From: Chelydra serpentina
Lineage: Eukaryota; Chordata; Testudines; Chelydridae
Assembly (NCBI GenBank): GCA_037349315.1
Contig: JBAIAC010000059.1
Location: 23,406,501-23,470,500 of the forward strand
Reading direction: 5' to 3'
DNA: 64,000 nt
How positions within the stretch are numbered: the stretch's first letter is position 1; each line of letters begins with the position of its first letter. Shown here one piece after another: positions 30,179-39,660 of this stretch. The notes beneath the pieces are model-generated. The model saw only the letters and a program-made list of their open reading frames with translations, did not search any database and was not told the origin of the DNA. The position numbers and the translations under genes are program-made.

Positions 30179-32056
30179 ATGTCTGTAAGCGAGGCCACGG
30201 TAAAACTGGATCTTGCCAGACTCGAAATAACAGAGAAAGAAAACGAACATCGGAGACGAATCGAATTACGTACGCTGGAAATTAGTGCAGAGACAGAAGC
30301 CCACAAGAGAGCTGAGGAGGCCCACAAGAGAGCTATGGAAGCAGAAAGAGTCAGGGAGGAGGCGGCCCACAAGAGAGCTATGGAAGCAGAGGAGCTGGCC
30401 CACAAGAGAGCTATGGAAGCAGAGGCGCTGGCCCACAAGAGAGCTATGGAGGCCCAGAAGCATGAACTGGCTGTTGCAGAGTTGAAGAGTCGCAACCCTT
30501 CAGCGGCCGGCCCCGCTTCCCCAAAAATCCCCAAATGGGAGCGTCTATGCCCCCAGTATGATGAATCCAAGGATATAGCCGAATATTTTATCACCTTCGA
30601 GAGACTGTGCTCCCTCCATGCGATCCCTGAAGATCAAAAAATGACCAACTTGATAGCCAAATTGACTGGCAGAGCTCTGGACATATTCAATAAGATGCCC
30701 ATTGGGGAGGCCTCCAATTATGGTAAATTTAAGGAACTGGTTTTGAAACAGTTTCAGGTTACACCTGAAACCTACAGGGTTAAATTCAGGAGTCTTAAGA
30801 GGGGAGATGGGTTAAGTTACCTGGCTTATGCAAATGAAATGACAGTTCTGGTAGATAAGTGGGTGAGGGGAAAAGGCATCACAAGCTTTGAGGGAATGTG
30901 TGATTTGGTTGCTCAGGAACAATTCCTGAATATGTGCAGTGATGATGTAAAACAGTACTTGTGGGACAAACAGGTAAAAGCCGTGGGTGAATTAGCTGGG
31001 TTTGCAGACTCTTATGAGCAGGCGCAAGCTGCAATTAAGCATAAACCACTGGCAGAGGGGTACAGGGTCGGGGGAAAGCAGAGTCACCGTTTTACCCCTG
31101 GGAAAAAGGAGGCTGGGCGTTCACCTCCCCATTCCCCTGTCACTCACCCCAAATTTCCTGCGCAAGCAGGGGATCTCAGAAGGTGCTTTCACTGCAATTC
31201 CCCAGGGCACCTGAGAAGCAGCTGTCCCACACTAAAGGAGCGTACACCCTCCTTGTCCCATGTTAGCTCGGTTGCCCTCAACGCTGAGGCCCCAGAGGGC
31301 ACCCCTACCTCTTACCACACCAGCTTGGTGGACATGGGGCCTAGTGAAGCGGATAGGGAGCACATCAAGGTTGTCAAGATTGATGGCATGGAGTGTCTGG
31401 GGTGGAGGGATACTGCGGCTCAGTTCTCGCTGGTCCGACCGAGTGTGGTTCCAGATGCTAGTGTTCTGACGGGGCAGACCACCCACATTAAGGGGGTGGG
31501 GCCGCAGAGGTTCCCTGTGCCCCTGGCTAAGGTTCATGTGGAGTGGGAAGGGATGGAAAATACTTTACTGGTGGGGATGCTCGAGGACATCCCCGCAGAC
31601 ATGTTGCTGGGGAATGATTTCTTCAGCAAAACTAGGGCTGTCAGTGTGGTAACTCGCAGCATGAAGAAAGGCTGTGAGGGGGAGGCTGTCCCGGGCGATA
31701 GCGGTAGGTCTCATGCAACTGAACGGCCAACACATCCTACCCCAGGGGACACGGGGGTTGGTGACTTGAAGAGAGTCCCCAGGGACGGGGCGGGGACCTC
31801 AGAACCCACAGGGGAGTTGGGGGAGGATCCCACTGACAGGACAGTACATGGAGGCCTCTGCCCAGCTGAAGACAACAGGCTCCCAGGGGCGGGGGCAGGG
31901 GAGAGGCAGTCAGTGCCCAGGGACGGGGACGCTGTCTCAAGAGTGGTCTGTCAGGAATTTGCAGCTAACCAAAGGACAGACCCCTCCCTTGACAGTATAA
32001 GGAAGTGTATCTCGGAGGGAACTCCAGGAAGGGAGGGGGGGGGAGAAGTTTTTTGA
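30179..32056 (+). CDS. gag: Gag-protease polyprotein of the Gmr1-type element
   Basis: A 625-residue product starting at an ATG in good context (AAGATGT). Residues about 20-100 are strongly charged with repeated AHKRAMEAE nonapeptides, probably a coiled coil. About 115-285 is the capsid, and its last part (about 193-285) resembles the SCAN domain: FRSLKRGDGLSYLAYANEM, a Trp, then LVAQEQFLNMC and EQAQ. A zinc knuckle CFHCNSPGHLRSSC (CX2CX4HX4C) lies at about 336-349. A retropepsin region at about 395-480 has WRDTAAQFSLV (Asp 411) and LLGNDF. The active-site triplet reads Asp-Thr-Ala, not Asp-Thr/Ser-Gly, so cleavage activity is doubtful. A low-complexity linker follows, ending in a frame change at nine G. 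Products would form cytoplasmic particles. Confidence 0.9.
   Translation: MSVSEATVKLDLARLEITEKENEHRRRIELRTLEISAETEAHKRAEEAHKRAMEAERVREEAAHKRAMEAEELAHKRAMEAEALAHKRAMEAQKHELAVAELKSRNPSAAGPASPKIPKWERLCPQYDESKDIAEYFITFERLCSLHAIPEDQKMTNLIAKLTGRALDIFNKMPIGEASNYGKFKELVLKQFQVTPETYRVKFRSLKRGDGLSYLAYANEMTVLVDKWVRGKGITSFEGMCDLVAQEQFLNMCSDDVKQYLWDKQVKAVGELAGFADSYEQAQAAIKHKPLAEGYRVGGKQSHRFTPGKKEAGRSPPHSPVTHPKFPAQAGDLRRCFHCNSPGHLRSSCPTLKERTPSLSHVSSVALNAEAPEGTPTSYHTSLVDMGPSEADREHIKVVKIDGMECLGWRDTAAQFSLVRPSVVPDASVLTGQTTHIKGVGPQRFPVPLAKVHVEWEGMENTLLVGMLEDIPADMLLGNDFFSKTRAVSVVTRSMKKGCEGEAVPGDSGRSHATERPTHPTPGDTGVGDLKRVPRDGAGTSEPTGELGEDPTDRTVHGGLCPAEDNRLPGAGAGERQSVPRDGDAVSRVVCQEFAANQRTDPSLDSIRKCISEGTPGREGGGEVF
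30299..30470 (+). repeat. Tandem nonapeptide-coding repeat in gag
   Basis: GCCCACAAGAGAGCTATGGA recurs four times (with GAGGCCCACAAGAGAGCTGA as an earlier variant) at spacings of about 33-45 bp. Each unit encodes AHKRAMEAE or a variant. Copy number may vary between elements because near-identical units promote slippage. Confidence 0.85.
32035..32043 (+). other. Nine-G run at the gag/pol frame boundary
   Basis: The gag frame passes through G9 and stops at TGA 32054-32056. The pol frame (+1 relative to gag) is open upstream of its first ATG, back through the G run. A run one base shorter would keep the two frames in register. Either this copy has slipped from eight to nine G, or the element uses +1 frameshifting here. 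A mutation is simpler. Confidence 0.7.
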
Positions 32057-32087
32057 AGAGGACGGGAAACTGTACAGGGAGGCCCCT

Positions 32088-34712
32088 GTGGGAAAAAACC
32101 AGGGTCCCGGTCAACCCTATAAGCAGTTGGTTGTACCCAGCCAACACTGGGGGGAATTAGTGCGGGTAGCGCACGACGGCCCCTTTTCTGGTCACTTGGG
32201 GGTACAGAGGACGTATGACAGGCTGAGGAAGAATTTCTACTGGCCAGGGATACAGAATGACGTGCGGGATTACTGTAGAACTTGTGGGGTGTGTCAGGAA
32301 AGGAAGAGGCCAGGGGGACCCCATAAAGCTCCGCTGCGCCCCTTGCCCATCATCCAGGAAGCATTCCAAAGGGTGGCGATAGACATAGTGGGTCCTATGC
32401 CACGCCCCACTCGGAGGGGGAACAAGTATATCTTGGTGGTAGTAGACTTCGCCACTCGGTACCCTGAGGCAATCGCTCTGTCTAACATAGAAGCGGAGAC
32501 AGTGGCAAGAGCCTTGCTCACCATATTCAGCAGAGTGGGCTTCCCTAAGGAGATTTTGTCTGATCGGGGGGCAAACTTTATGTCGCAGTTGTTTAATGAG
32601 CTATGGAAGGTGTGTGGAGTGAAACAGCTTAAAACGGCCCCCTACCACCCCCAGGCCAACGGGCTGGTGGAAAGATTCAATGGGACCCTAAAATCCATGC
32701 TGGGGATGTATACCCAGAAAAGGGGCCAGAGCTGGGACGAACTATTGCCATTCCTGCTGTATGCCTACAGGGAGGTACCCCAAGAGTCCACGGGATTTTC
32801 CCCATTCAACCTTCTGTATGGGAGGAAGGTGAGGGGACCTCTCGACCTCATCAGGGATACCTGGGAAGGGTGCAACACAGTAAGGGAGGAACCCGTGACT
32901 GAATATGTCCAGAGGTTCAGAAGGGAGTTGAAAGACATGATGGAAATTGTCCAAAACAACCTCCAGAGTAGTCAGGCCAAGCAAAAGGAGTGGTACGATA
33001 AGAATACTTGTAAGCGCACTTTTGACATAGGAGATTTGGTCATGGTACTTAGCCCTGCCAAAAAGTTCAAGATGCAAAACTCCTGGGAGGGGCCCTTTGA
33101 AGTGGTGGAAGTGTCGAAGGAGGACACTTATACAGTTAAAAAGCCCCAAGAAGGTGCTGGGCCCCAACTGGTACATGTTAACAGACTCAAAGCCTATCAC
33201 AGCAGAGTGCCCGGGGTAAACATGATCTGTTGTGCGGAAGGGGAAACTGAGGCACACCCACTCCCTGATCTGATGGCTGAATGCCAAGATGGGTCAGCCC
33301 TGGAAAGCATAGAAATCTGTAGTCAACTAACTCCAGTCGAACGGAAGGAAGCGTTGTCAACGCTGCAGAAGTACAGCGAGGTATTTTCCAACAAACCAGG
33401 GAGGACGCACTTGCTGTCCCATAGAATCCTCACGAAAGGGGCACAACCTCCGCCTTCCAGGCCTTACAGGGCTACTGGCCAGGTGAAGGAGCAAATTCAG
33501 GCCGAGATACAAAGCATGTTGGACTTGGGGGTGATTAAGGATTCGGGCAGTGCGTGGGCTTCACCTGTGGTCTTGGTCCCAAAGAGAGATGGCACCGTTA
33601 GATTTTGCGTGGACTATAGAAAACTCAATGCTGTCACGGTGACCGATGCATACCCCATGCCACGAATTGATGACATGCTGGATGTACTGAGCCAAGCCAA
33701 GTACCTTAGTACCTTTGATCTGACCAAAGGTTACTGGCAGATCCCTCTGGAGGGAGAGGCCCAACAGAAGTCAGCTTTTATCACTGATATAGGGCTCTAT
33801 GAATTCACAGTGTTACCGTTTGGGTTGGTGAATGCGGGTGCAACCTTCCAGAGACTGGTCAACCGAGTGTTAAACGGGTTGCAGAGTTATGCTAGAGCAT
33901 ACATAGATGACATTGCGGTGTTCAGCAACACCTGGGATGACCACAAGGAGCACCTGCAAGTGGTGCTAACTAAGCTCAAAGAGGCTGGGCTGACTGTAAA
34001 ACCCTCCAAGTGCAAGGTAGGGGCAGCCAGAGTCCCTTATCTGGGACACTGGGTTGGGGGGGGGGAAATATCCCCCGACCCTCTTAAGGTGGAGGCCATC
34101 GTGAAATGGCCTGTACCCCAGACTAAAAGGCAAGTTCAATCCTTCATAGGCTTAGCAAACTATTACAGGAGGTTTGTGGAGGGGTTCAGTGACATTGTAT
34201 CCCCAATCACGGACTTGTGTAAAAAGCATCAGCCTAACAAGGTAATTTGGTCAAAGGCGTGCCAGGAAGGCTTCAATAAGGTAAAAGCACTCCTGTCTGT
34301 GGAGCCTGTGCTGGCCAGCCCGGACTTCGATAAGCCTTTTGATTTGTGCACCGATGCGTCAGACACAGGGTTGGGGGCTGTGCTGATGCAAACGGGGGAA
34401 GACAGCAGGAAGCATCCCATTGCTTTCCTGAGCAAAAAGCTGTCCTCTGCCGAACAGAATTACTCCGTCATAGAGAAGGAGTGCTATGCCATTGTGTGGG
34501 CTGTCAAACAACTAAGGCCATACCTCTTTAATAAGCGGTTCAGAATTCTAACTGACCATTCACCGCTGGTGTGGCTTCACTGCACTAAGGGCACAAACTC
34601 CAAGCTGCTACGCTGGAGTCTGGTCCTACAGGAGTTTGACATGGAGATTATGCATATTAAAGGAAAGGAGAACTGGGTAGCCGATGCCCTGTCCAGGAAA
34701 GAGGAATTTTAG
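32088..34712 (+). CDS. pol: Pol: integrase, reverse transcriptase, RNase H (Gmr1 order)
   Basis: An 874-residue open frame. Residues 29-69 form the integrase HHCC zinc finger (H29, H36, C66, C69). The DDE core follows with D99 (VAIDIVGP), D159 (ILSDRGANF) and E195 (NGLVERFNG), giving the classic D-35-E spacing. A C-terminal SH3-like segment WEGPFEVVEV lies at about 332-380. The RT starts near 460 with VLVPKRDGTVRFCVDYRKLN, then TFDLTKGYWQIPL, LPFGLVNAGATFQ and the catalytic YIDD near 604. RNase H shows DLCTDASDTGLGAVL near 752, the EKECYAIVW Glu, TDHSPLVW near 822 and WVADALSR at the end. All catalytic residues I looked for are present. The first ATG is not necessarily the true start because the frame is open upstream to the G9 run; it is probably made as a gag-pol fusion. 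Confidence 0.93.
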   Translation: MGKNQGPGQPYKQLVVPSQHWGELVRVAHDGPFSGHLGVQRTYDRLRKNFYWPGIQNDVRDYCRTCGVCQERKRPGGPHKAPLRPLPIIQEAFQRVAIDIVGPMPRPTRRGNKYILVVVDFATRYPEAIALSNIEAETVARALLTIFSRVGFPKEILSDRGANFMSQLFNELWKVCGVKQLKTAPYHPQANGLVERFNGTLKSMLGMYTQKRGQSWDELLPFLLYAYREVPQESTGFSPFNLLYGRKVRGPLDLIRDTWEGCNTVREEPVTEYVQRFRRELKDMMEIVQNNLQSSQAKQKEWYDKNTCKRTFDIGDLVMVLSPAKKFKMQNSWEGPFEVVEVSKEDTYTVKKPQEGAGPQLVHVNRLKAYHSRVPGVNMICCAEGETEAHPLPDLMAECQDGSALESIEICSQLTPVERKEALSTLQKYSEVFSNKPGRTHLLSHRILTKGAQPPPSRPYRATGQVKEQIQAEIQSMLDLGVIKDSGSAWASPVVLVPKRDGTVRFCVDYRKLNAVTVTDAYPMPRIDDMLDVLSQAKYLSTFDLTKGYWQIPLEGEAQQKSAFITDIGLYEFTVLPFGLVNAGATFQRLVNRVLNGLQSYARAYIDDIAVFSNTWDDHKEHLQVVLTKLKEAGLTVKPSKCKVGAARVPYLGHWVGGGEISPDPLKVEAIVKWPVPQTKRQVQSFIGLANYYRRFVEGFSDIVSPITDLCKKHQPNKVIWSKACQEGFNKVKALLSVEPVLASPDFDKPFDLCTDASDTGLGAVLMQTGEDSRKHPIAFLSKKLSSAEQNYSVIEKECYAIVWAVKQLRPYLFNKRFRILTDHSPLVWLHCTKGTNSKLLRWSLVLQEFDMEIMHIKGKENWVADALSRKEEF

Positions 34713-34761
34713 GTGTACTGCCTCCGCCATGGACAGTGTCCAAGTCTCTGGCAGTAAGTTC

Positions 34762-34771
34762 AGGAGGAGGG
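34762..34771 (+). promoter_or_regulatory. Polypurine tract
   Basis: AGGAGGAGGG ends exactly at the TGTGACAG start of the 3' LTR. It would serve as plus-strand primer after RNase H digestion and fixes the LTR start. It lies about 50 bp after the pol stop codon. Confidence 0.85.
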
Positions 34772-35911
34772 TGTGACAGTGTCCCCATAAAACTTTATGG
34801 GGAGATGCTTATAACTATATATGTGTAACGTTTTATACTACATGTGCCATGTAACATATCTCTGTGAAAGTTATGACCTACTGAATTTATCCCTCCTGTT
34901 TGTAGGCATGTATCATTGTTGTGGTTGAAGTTATGAACATTGGTTTCATATTTGCTGGTTTTATGCATAGCTTTTGTAAGAACATGAGACCAGGTCCAGA
35001 GGAAGGAATGTGCAAGTTGAGTACAAGTACTTAACAGACAAAAGAAGGTGCAGACCCCAATCCACATCGGGGCCCCAGGCAAGGATGCAACTGGTTAGAC
35101 TGGTTAGGGCACACGGACAGGTGACTTGCCCATGTGATCCCAAAACTCCAGGGCTACTGGATCCTACGCAGGGAGAGGAAGGAAGGCTATAAAAGCCCTT
35201 GCAAGACCCTTCCATTTTGTCTTCAGCTGGCTAAAGGGAGAGGCTCTCCACACCCCCAAGGACATTCCTGAGGGGAACTGAACAAAGGACGAGGCACACT
35301 AGGGGGTGTGAGAGTCTGCTGAGCTCAACTGGACCCAGGCTGATTCCACAGCCTGTAAAAAGGAAAATATCCAAATCTGGTGAGGCTTTTATCTGTGTTA
35401 ACTTTGAATAGACATAGATGTGCGTGTTTTATTTTATTTTACTAAGTAACTTGCTTTGTTCTGCCGGTCATTAATTGAACTCACTTAAGTCCTATTTTCT
35501 GTACTTATTAAAATCACTTTTTACTTATCAAGTTTCCTTGAGTACGAGTTAGTGCCTTGGGACAGCGATCAGTGGCGCATATCTTTCCATCTTTGCAATA
35601 GAAAGCGAACGATTTATGAGTTTACCCTGTATAAGCTTTATACAGGGTAAAACGGATTTATTAAGGGTTTGAGCCTCCTTGGAGTTGAGCAGCTGGGTGT
35701 CAAAGGCAAGAGCGCTTCCAGGGGCCTTACAGTGGTGAGGGGACTTGGTTCAGACCTGGGTCTGTGTTTGCAGCAGATCAGTGGAATCTGGCTCAAAACA
35801 GACAGGATTCGGGAGTCCCAAGCTGGAAAAGGCCTGGAAGCAGGGGCAGAAGTAGCCTTGGCACACCAGGTGGCAGCACCAAGCAGGGCTCTGTGGCCCC
35901 AACCCGTCACA
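34772..35911 (+). repeat. 3' LTR, complete
   Basis: 1140 bp, beginning TGTGAC and ending GTCACA, a perfect 6-bp inverted repeat. It contains the TATA box (35187) and the hairpin (35621-35651). Differences from the 5' LTR include A/G near 29155 versus 35182 and the C run near 29230. It is followed directly by the right copy of the 1.1-kb duplication. Open frames of 84-105 codons within it are shared by the other LTR and show no domain. Confidence 0.93.
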
Positions 35912-37020
35912 CCAAGGTCAGTGTGTTGCGGCCAGGATCCCCACTGACACAGCGGCGGGTCCTTTGCCGCTGCTAGGGCCCCGGGCTGGGACGCAGTGGA
36001 GTGGGTGGACCTGCGTTTCCCCTGCCACCCAACGTGTGGGTGGCCGTCTTCCCCCTCCCGGGTTGCTCAAAGCCAGGAGCCTGGGGTTTGATATTGAAAT
36101 TGTTGCTCAGTCCCTGCCTGAGGGCCTGAGCCCCTGACTGTTTGCTGCTGCCCAGCCCTGACCCAGGGCCTGGGCTTACATTGAACTCTCTGCTCAGTCC
36201 CTGCCTGAGGGCCGGAGCCTCTGACTCGTTGTTTGCTGCCCCACCCTGACCCAGGGCCTGGGTTTATCTTGTATTGCTTGCAGGGCCCTACCTGAAAGCT
36301 TGGGCCATAGACTGAGGATTCCTCAACCCAGCCGAGCGTGTGTAGCGAGGCAGGGTGGTGCCCCACCACCCCGCAGAGGGCCAAAATACCCTACAGTTGC
36401 TTTATTAAATAAAAAGAAGCTGTTCTTGACTGTTTAATAGTAAAATAAAGAGTTTGGGAAGGGATGTAGTACAAGGACTTCAATTTCCATTGGAAATGGG
36501 TGCTGCATGGAGTCAGTTGCATCTCCCTGATTCAGGGCCATCCAGTCCTGAGACAACTTAGGGATCTATACAATAAAGGATCTGTCATATCTCTATTCCC
36601 CTCTGTGTCCTGCTCACACACTAACCCTTCCCTGAATACCCCCAACATACCTTCCTTCCCCTTACACCAGTAGTGCAATGGGGCTCTGGCAAGGAAGAGG
36701 AAATGCTCTGTCCACCAGCACAGAGTTCCCCAGCAAAAGAGTAATTCTTCACTTGTTATTTCTGAATGTTTTATTATAGAATCATAGAATATCAGGGCTG
36801 GAAGGGGCCTTAGAAGGTCTAACTCCCTGCTTAAAGGGGAACCAATCCCCAATTTTTGCCCCATCCCTAAATGGCCCCCCTCAAGGATTGAACTCACAAC
36901 CCTGGGTTTAGCAGGCCAATGCTCAAACCACTGAGCTATCCCTCCCCCCTGTGTTTTAAGGCCACTGTGTCCAGTTAGAGGATACAAAATGGCCTTCGCA
37001 AACCCAAGAATATAGCCGTC
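35912..37020 (+). repeat. Right copy of the 1.1-kb direct duplication
   Basis: It matches 27687-28794 with two substitutions and a one-base difference, and continues beyond the duplicated part into unique sequence (CTTGCTTCAGGG). It includes a second copy of the tandem array and of the tRNA SINE. Confidence 0.93.
36778..36952 (-). mobile_element. tRNA-derived SINE with CR1-like tail (copy 2)
   Basis: The duplicated counterpart of the SINE at 28553-28727, at offset 8225, with the same A box, B box and tail. It is present because the flank was duplicated, not by independent insertion. Confidence 0.82.
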
Positions 37021-38244
37021 TTGCTTCAGGGCATAAGCTGGCCTCTATCTATTGGGGGTCCAGGGAAACTTTCCTTGCAGGCAGGTTATTCCATAACTAC
37101 CTACTGCAGGGTTTCTTGTCCATTAGTCTGAAGCAGTTTGTTCTGACCACTGTGAGAGACAGCATAATGGACTGGGTGGGCCAGTGGTCCGTACACACAC
37201 ACACACACACACCACAGAAGCCACAGCATCATTATCTATCCAATGCATCACCTAAAGCCAGGCAGGGCTTGGCAGCAAATGATCCCAGACAATAAATAAA
37301 CTCTCATTGTGGGACTTCATAGGTCAACAGTGGGGAGGGGGTGGGGAGAGAAAAAAACCCAAAGCTCCATTTCAACCCCCACTGCAGCCAGACAGGATCA
37401 GTCTTAAATCAGGCAACTCGATTTTTCATTCTGAATGAATCATTTTACTAAACTGAGACAGGAATAATCAGGGAAGCATCTGTACCACTTACCAGCCAGA
37501 AAGATTCTCCTACATCCCTCCATTCTCTAGCACCCAAATGATTTGTGACAGTTCATCTGAGGGGCTAAGAGGTGCTGAAGAAACTGCATCTATAGGAAGT
37601 GCTGTGACTCATTTTCATTTTAGATGGCCACATCTAAGCCCCTGACAGAAGGTGAGAAGAGGGTGTAACGGCTCTTGGGCAATTTTGGTAACACTGGGAA
37701 TGAAGTCTCCAAAATATAATTCTTGGATAAATATATAAACTAATCTACTGCATCACTCTCTCTGCATTTGTGTAATCTTCAGTATCCATCTTTCATCCCT
37801 GCTCTTCTAAAGTGCCTTCTTAATTTTTCCTGTAAGTCTTGCAGAAGCATCAATCTGCACATGTGAACTGGGCAGTTGTGCTCCTATCAATCCATTTGTA
37901 TATACCATTACATGTTCTGCTGTGTGCAAATGCAATGTAGTGCGCACACAAACAGACGTGTGCACACACTGTCAGTGCAGTAGGAGTCAGACCATCACAG
38001 ATCAGATCCCATTGAACCTCCCAAACGAAGCAATTTTGAGCTAGATGAGAGCCGTCCAAGAAGCACTTTTCCTTTTGATTCAGTACTGAGCCGGTACCAC
38101 AGCCTGGTGTTTGGGGGAAGGCACTGTGCTGCTGGAGATATAGAAGATAGGTAATACTGTAGAAGGAGAAGCGTCACCAGATGCAATAGGCTGATAGCAA
38201 AGTGTATGGGTTACTTTAATTACTTAGATTGATCTCTGCCGCAA
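37021..38244. other. No gene recognised
   Basis: Contains a CA dinucleotide run at 37192-37212 (about ten units). Otherwise no domain or element boundary. Confidence 0.5.
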
Positions 38245-38345
38245 AGCTCTTACATCTTTTTGTCCTGTGTTTGTACCGCCCCTAACACAATGGGGACCTG
38301 GTCCATGACTAGGGTTCCTAAATGATACAGTAATTCAAATACATA
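38245..38345. repeat. Ancient interspersed repeat, copy 1 of a pair
   Basis: CCTAACACAATGGGGACCTGGTCCATGACTAGG and its neighbours match the stretch at 39575-39650 (GCCTAGCACAACGGGG..GATTGGGG). This is a widespread old amniote repeat tail (L3/CR1-like suspected). Non-coding. Confidence 0.5.
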
Positions 38346-38521
38346 ATAATGCTGAATGAAAATACTACTGATAACAAAAGAAGGAGACACTTCAACAAAT
38401 CCCACTTTTGGAACAAACTGGTCACACAAATACAACCATAGGGTTTGATATATGCACACCTGTTGTGCTATGTCTACACCAGAGGGGTTTATTTTTACTC
38501 TGTAAACCACAAATGTATGTG

Positions 38522-38610
38522 TCTTAGATTTTAAGGCCAGAAAGGACCATTATATCATCTAGTCTGATCTCCAAATGTGTGTCCTGGAACAAATGTTTAT
38601 GGAGTATCCA
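38522..38610. repeat. CR1-like LINE 3'-end relic
   Basis: TTTTAAGGCCAGAAAGGACC followed by ATCATCTAGTCTGATCTCC is the conserved CR1-type 3'-region pattern, related to 21455-21605. Short and divergent. Confidence 0.5.
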
Positions 38611-39532
38611 CCTCACCTTAATATCATCCACTACATTGTAGTTACCTGGCAATCAGTTAACTTGAGGTAAAAAAAACTACTGTAGATATAGCTTAAGTGT
38701 CGATCCTTTATCAAAAATCCAAAATTTTTTGATGACGTTTACTTCAAATGTTCCCCCAGTTTCCCACCAACTGTGGATCTGATTTAATTTTAGATTTTTT
38801 TTTTAAAGGAAAAAATTCAAAATCACATCCACAACATTCCCCCCGACCCCTCTTTTCAACCAGGTCTAAAAATATTATTGATGATAATGGAGACCTGGTG
38901 AAAGGTTAGCTCTAAATGAGGGCAGAGTTATAATAGGTTATCAAGACCATATTTAGTAAGATTTAGTAGTTAGTTAACAGATCCCTATTTTTACATGGCT
39001 GTTAAAGATTACATGATCTCTCTTCGAAAACTGACAAACACTATTCCCAATAAAAACAGTTCTCTTTGTATGCTTATTTCCTCTTCCTCTAGCTCTGTAC
39101 TTCGTTGCCCAGGTGATACTAGTTCCCAAGCAGAAACAGCACTGCCTTCTGTTAAACTGTGAAGTTCCAGGTGCCATAACCCAGAACGGGCACTGCATTC
39201 TCTGTTACTCTGATGGTGCCAGTGTCACTGCCTAAAATAAACCAGGCATTGACCTTTCCTGGGTCTCAAGGACTTTCTAAAGCCCTCCAGCTCAGTCCTA
39301 TCTTTCGTAACATCAGCATTTCCATAGCAACCAACTGTGATGTCAAACAAAGGATTGTGTGTTTTCCAGGAGAATAGCAAGAACCAATGAACTCTTCAGA
39401 AACAAAGGTCCATTTTTCACACAAATGTCTCTCATGATGTCTGCCACAACTGCTGTTTATTACTGCAATCAGAGCCATCTCATTGTTACCTTGCTCTCCC
39501 CCATCCATCATATCCAACTTGCTGTCCCCCAT
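38611..39532. other. No gene recognised
   Basis: AT-rich sequence with short open frames only. Confidence 0.45.
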
Positions 39533-39660
39533 CTGTGACTAGATGCATTTTAGAGCAGGGACACTCTTTTTGATATATCTGCATACAGTGCCTAGCACAA
39601 CGGGGCCCCTGATTGGGGCCTCCTGGTGCTACTGTAACACAAAGATAGTAAGAGGAAAGG
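39533..39660. repeat. Ancient interspersed repeat, copy 2 of a pair
   Basis: GTGCCTAGCACAACGGGGCC and GGCCTCCTGGTGCTACTGTA match the pattern at 38245-38345. Old, non-coding. Confidence 0.5.

Larger units (their letters stand above)
28795..35911 (+). mobile_element. Ty3/Gypsy LTR retrotransposon of Gmr1 type
   Basis: Order: truncated 5' LTR (28795-29886), primer site, leader, gag-protease frame (30179-32056), pol frame with integrase before RT and RNase H (32088-34712), polypurine tract (34762-34771), complete 3' LTR (34772-35911). Ty3/Gypsy elements usually place integrase last. The order here is that of Ty1/Copia but the RT and integrase sequences are Gypsy-like, which defines the Gmr1 clade of deuterostome Gypsy elements. 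The two LTRs differ at only a few positions over about 1.09 kb, so the copy appears young. No env-like frame is present. Defects: gag/pol frame change, altered protease triplet, missing 49 bp of the 5' LTR. Confidence 0.92.

Noticed and set aside
32742..33287. 181-codon minus-strand frame
   Set aside because: It is antisense to the integrase C-terminal region of the Gmr1-type pol, which is clearly the coding strand.
34713..34771. An env-like gene in the Gmr1-type element
   Set aside because: Only about 59 bp separate the pol stop from the 3' LTR.
27687..37020. Reading the 1.1-kb repeats as the LTRs of the element
   Set aside because: The primer site and polypurine tract abut 29886 and 34772, so the LTRs are 28795-29886 and 34772-35911; the 1.1-kb repeats lie outside them.
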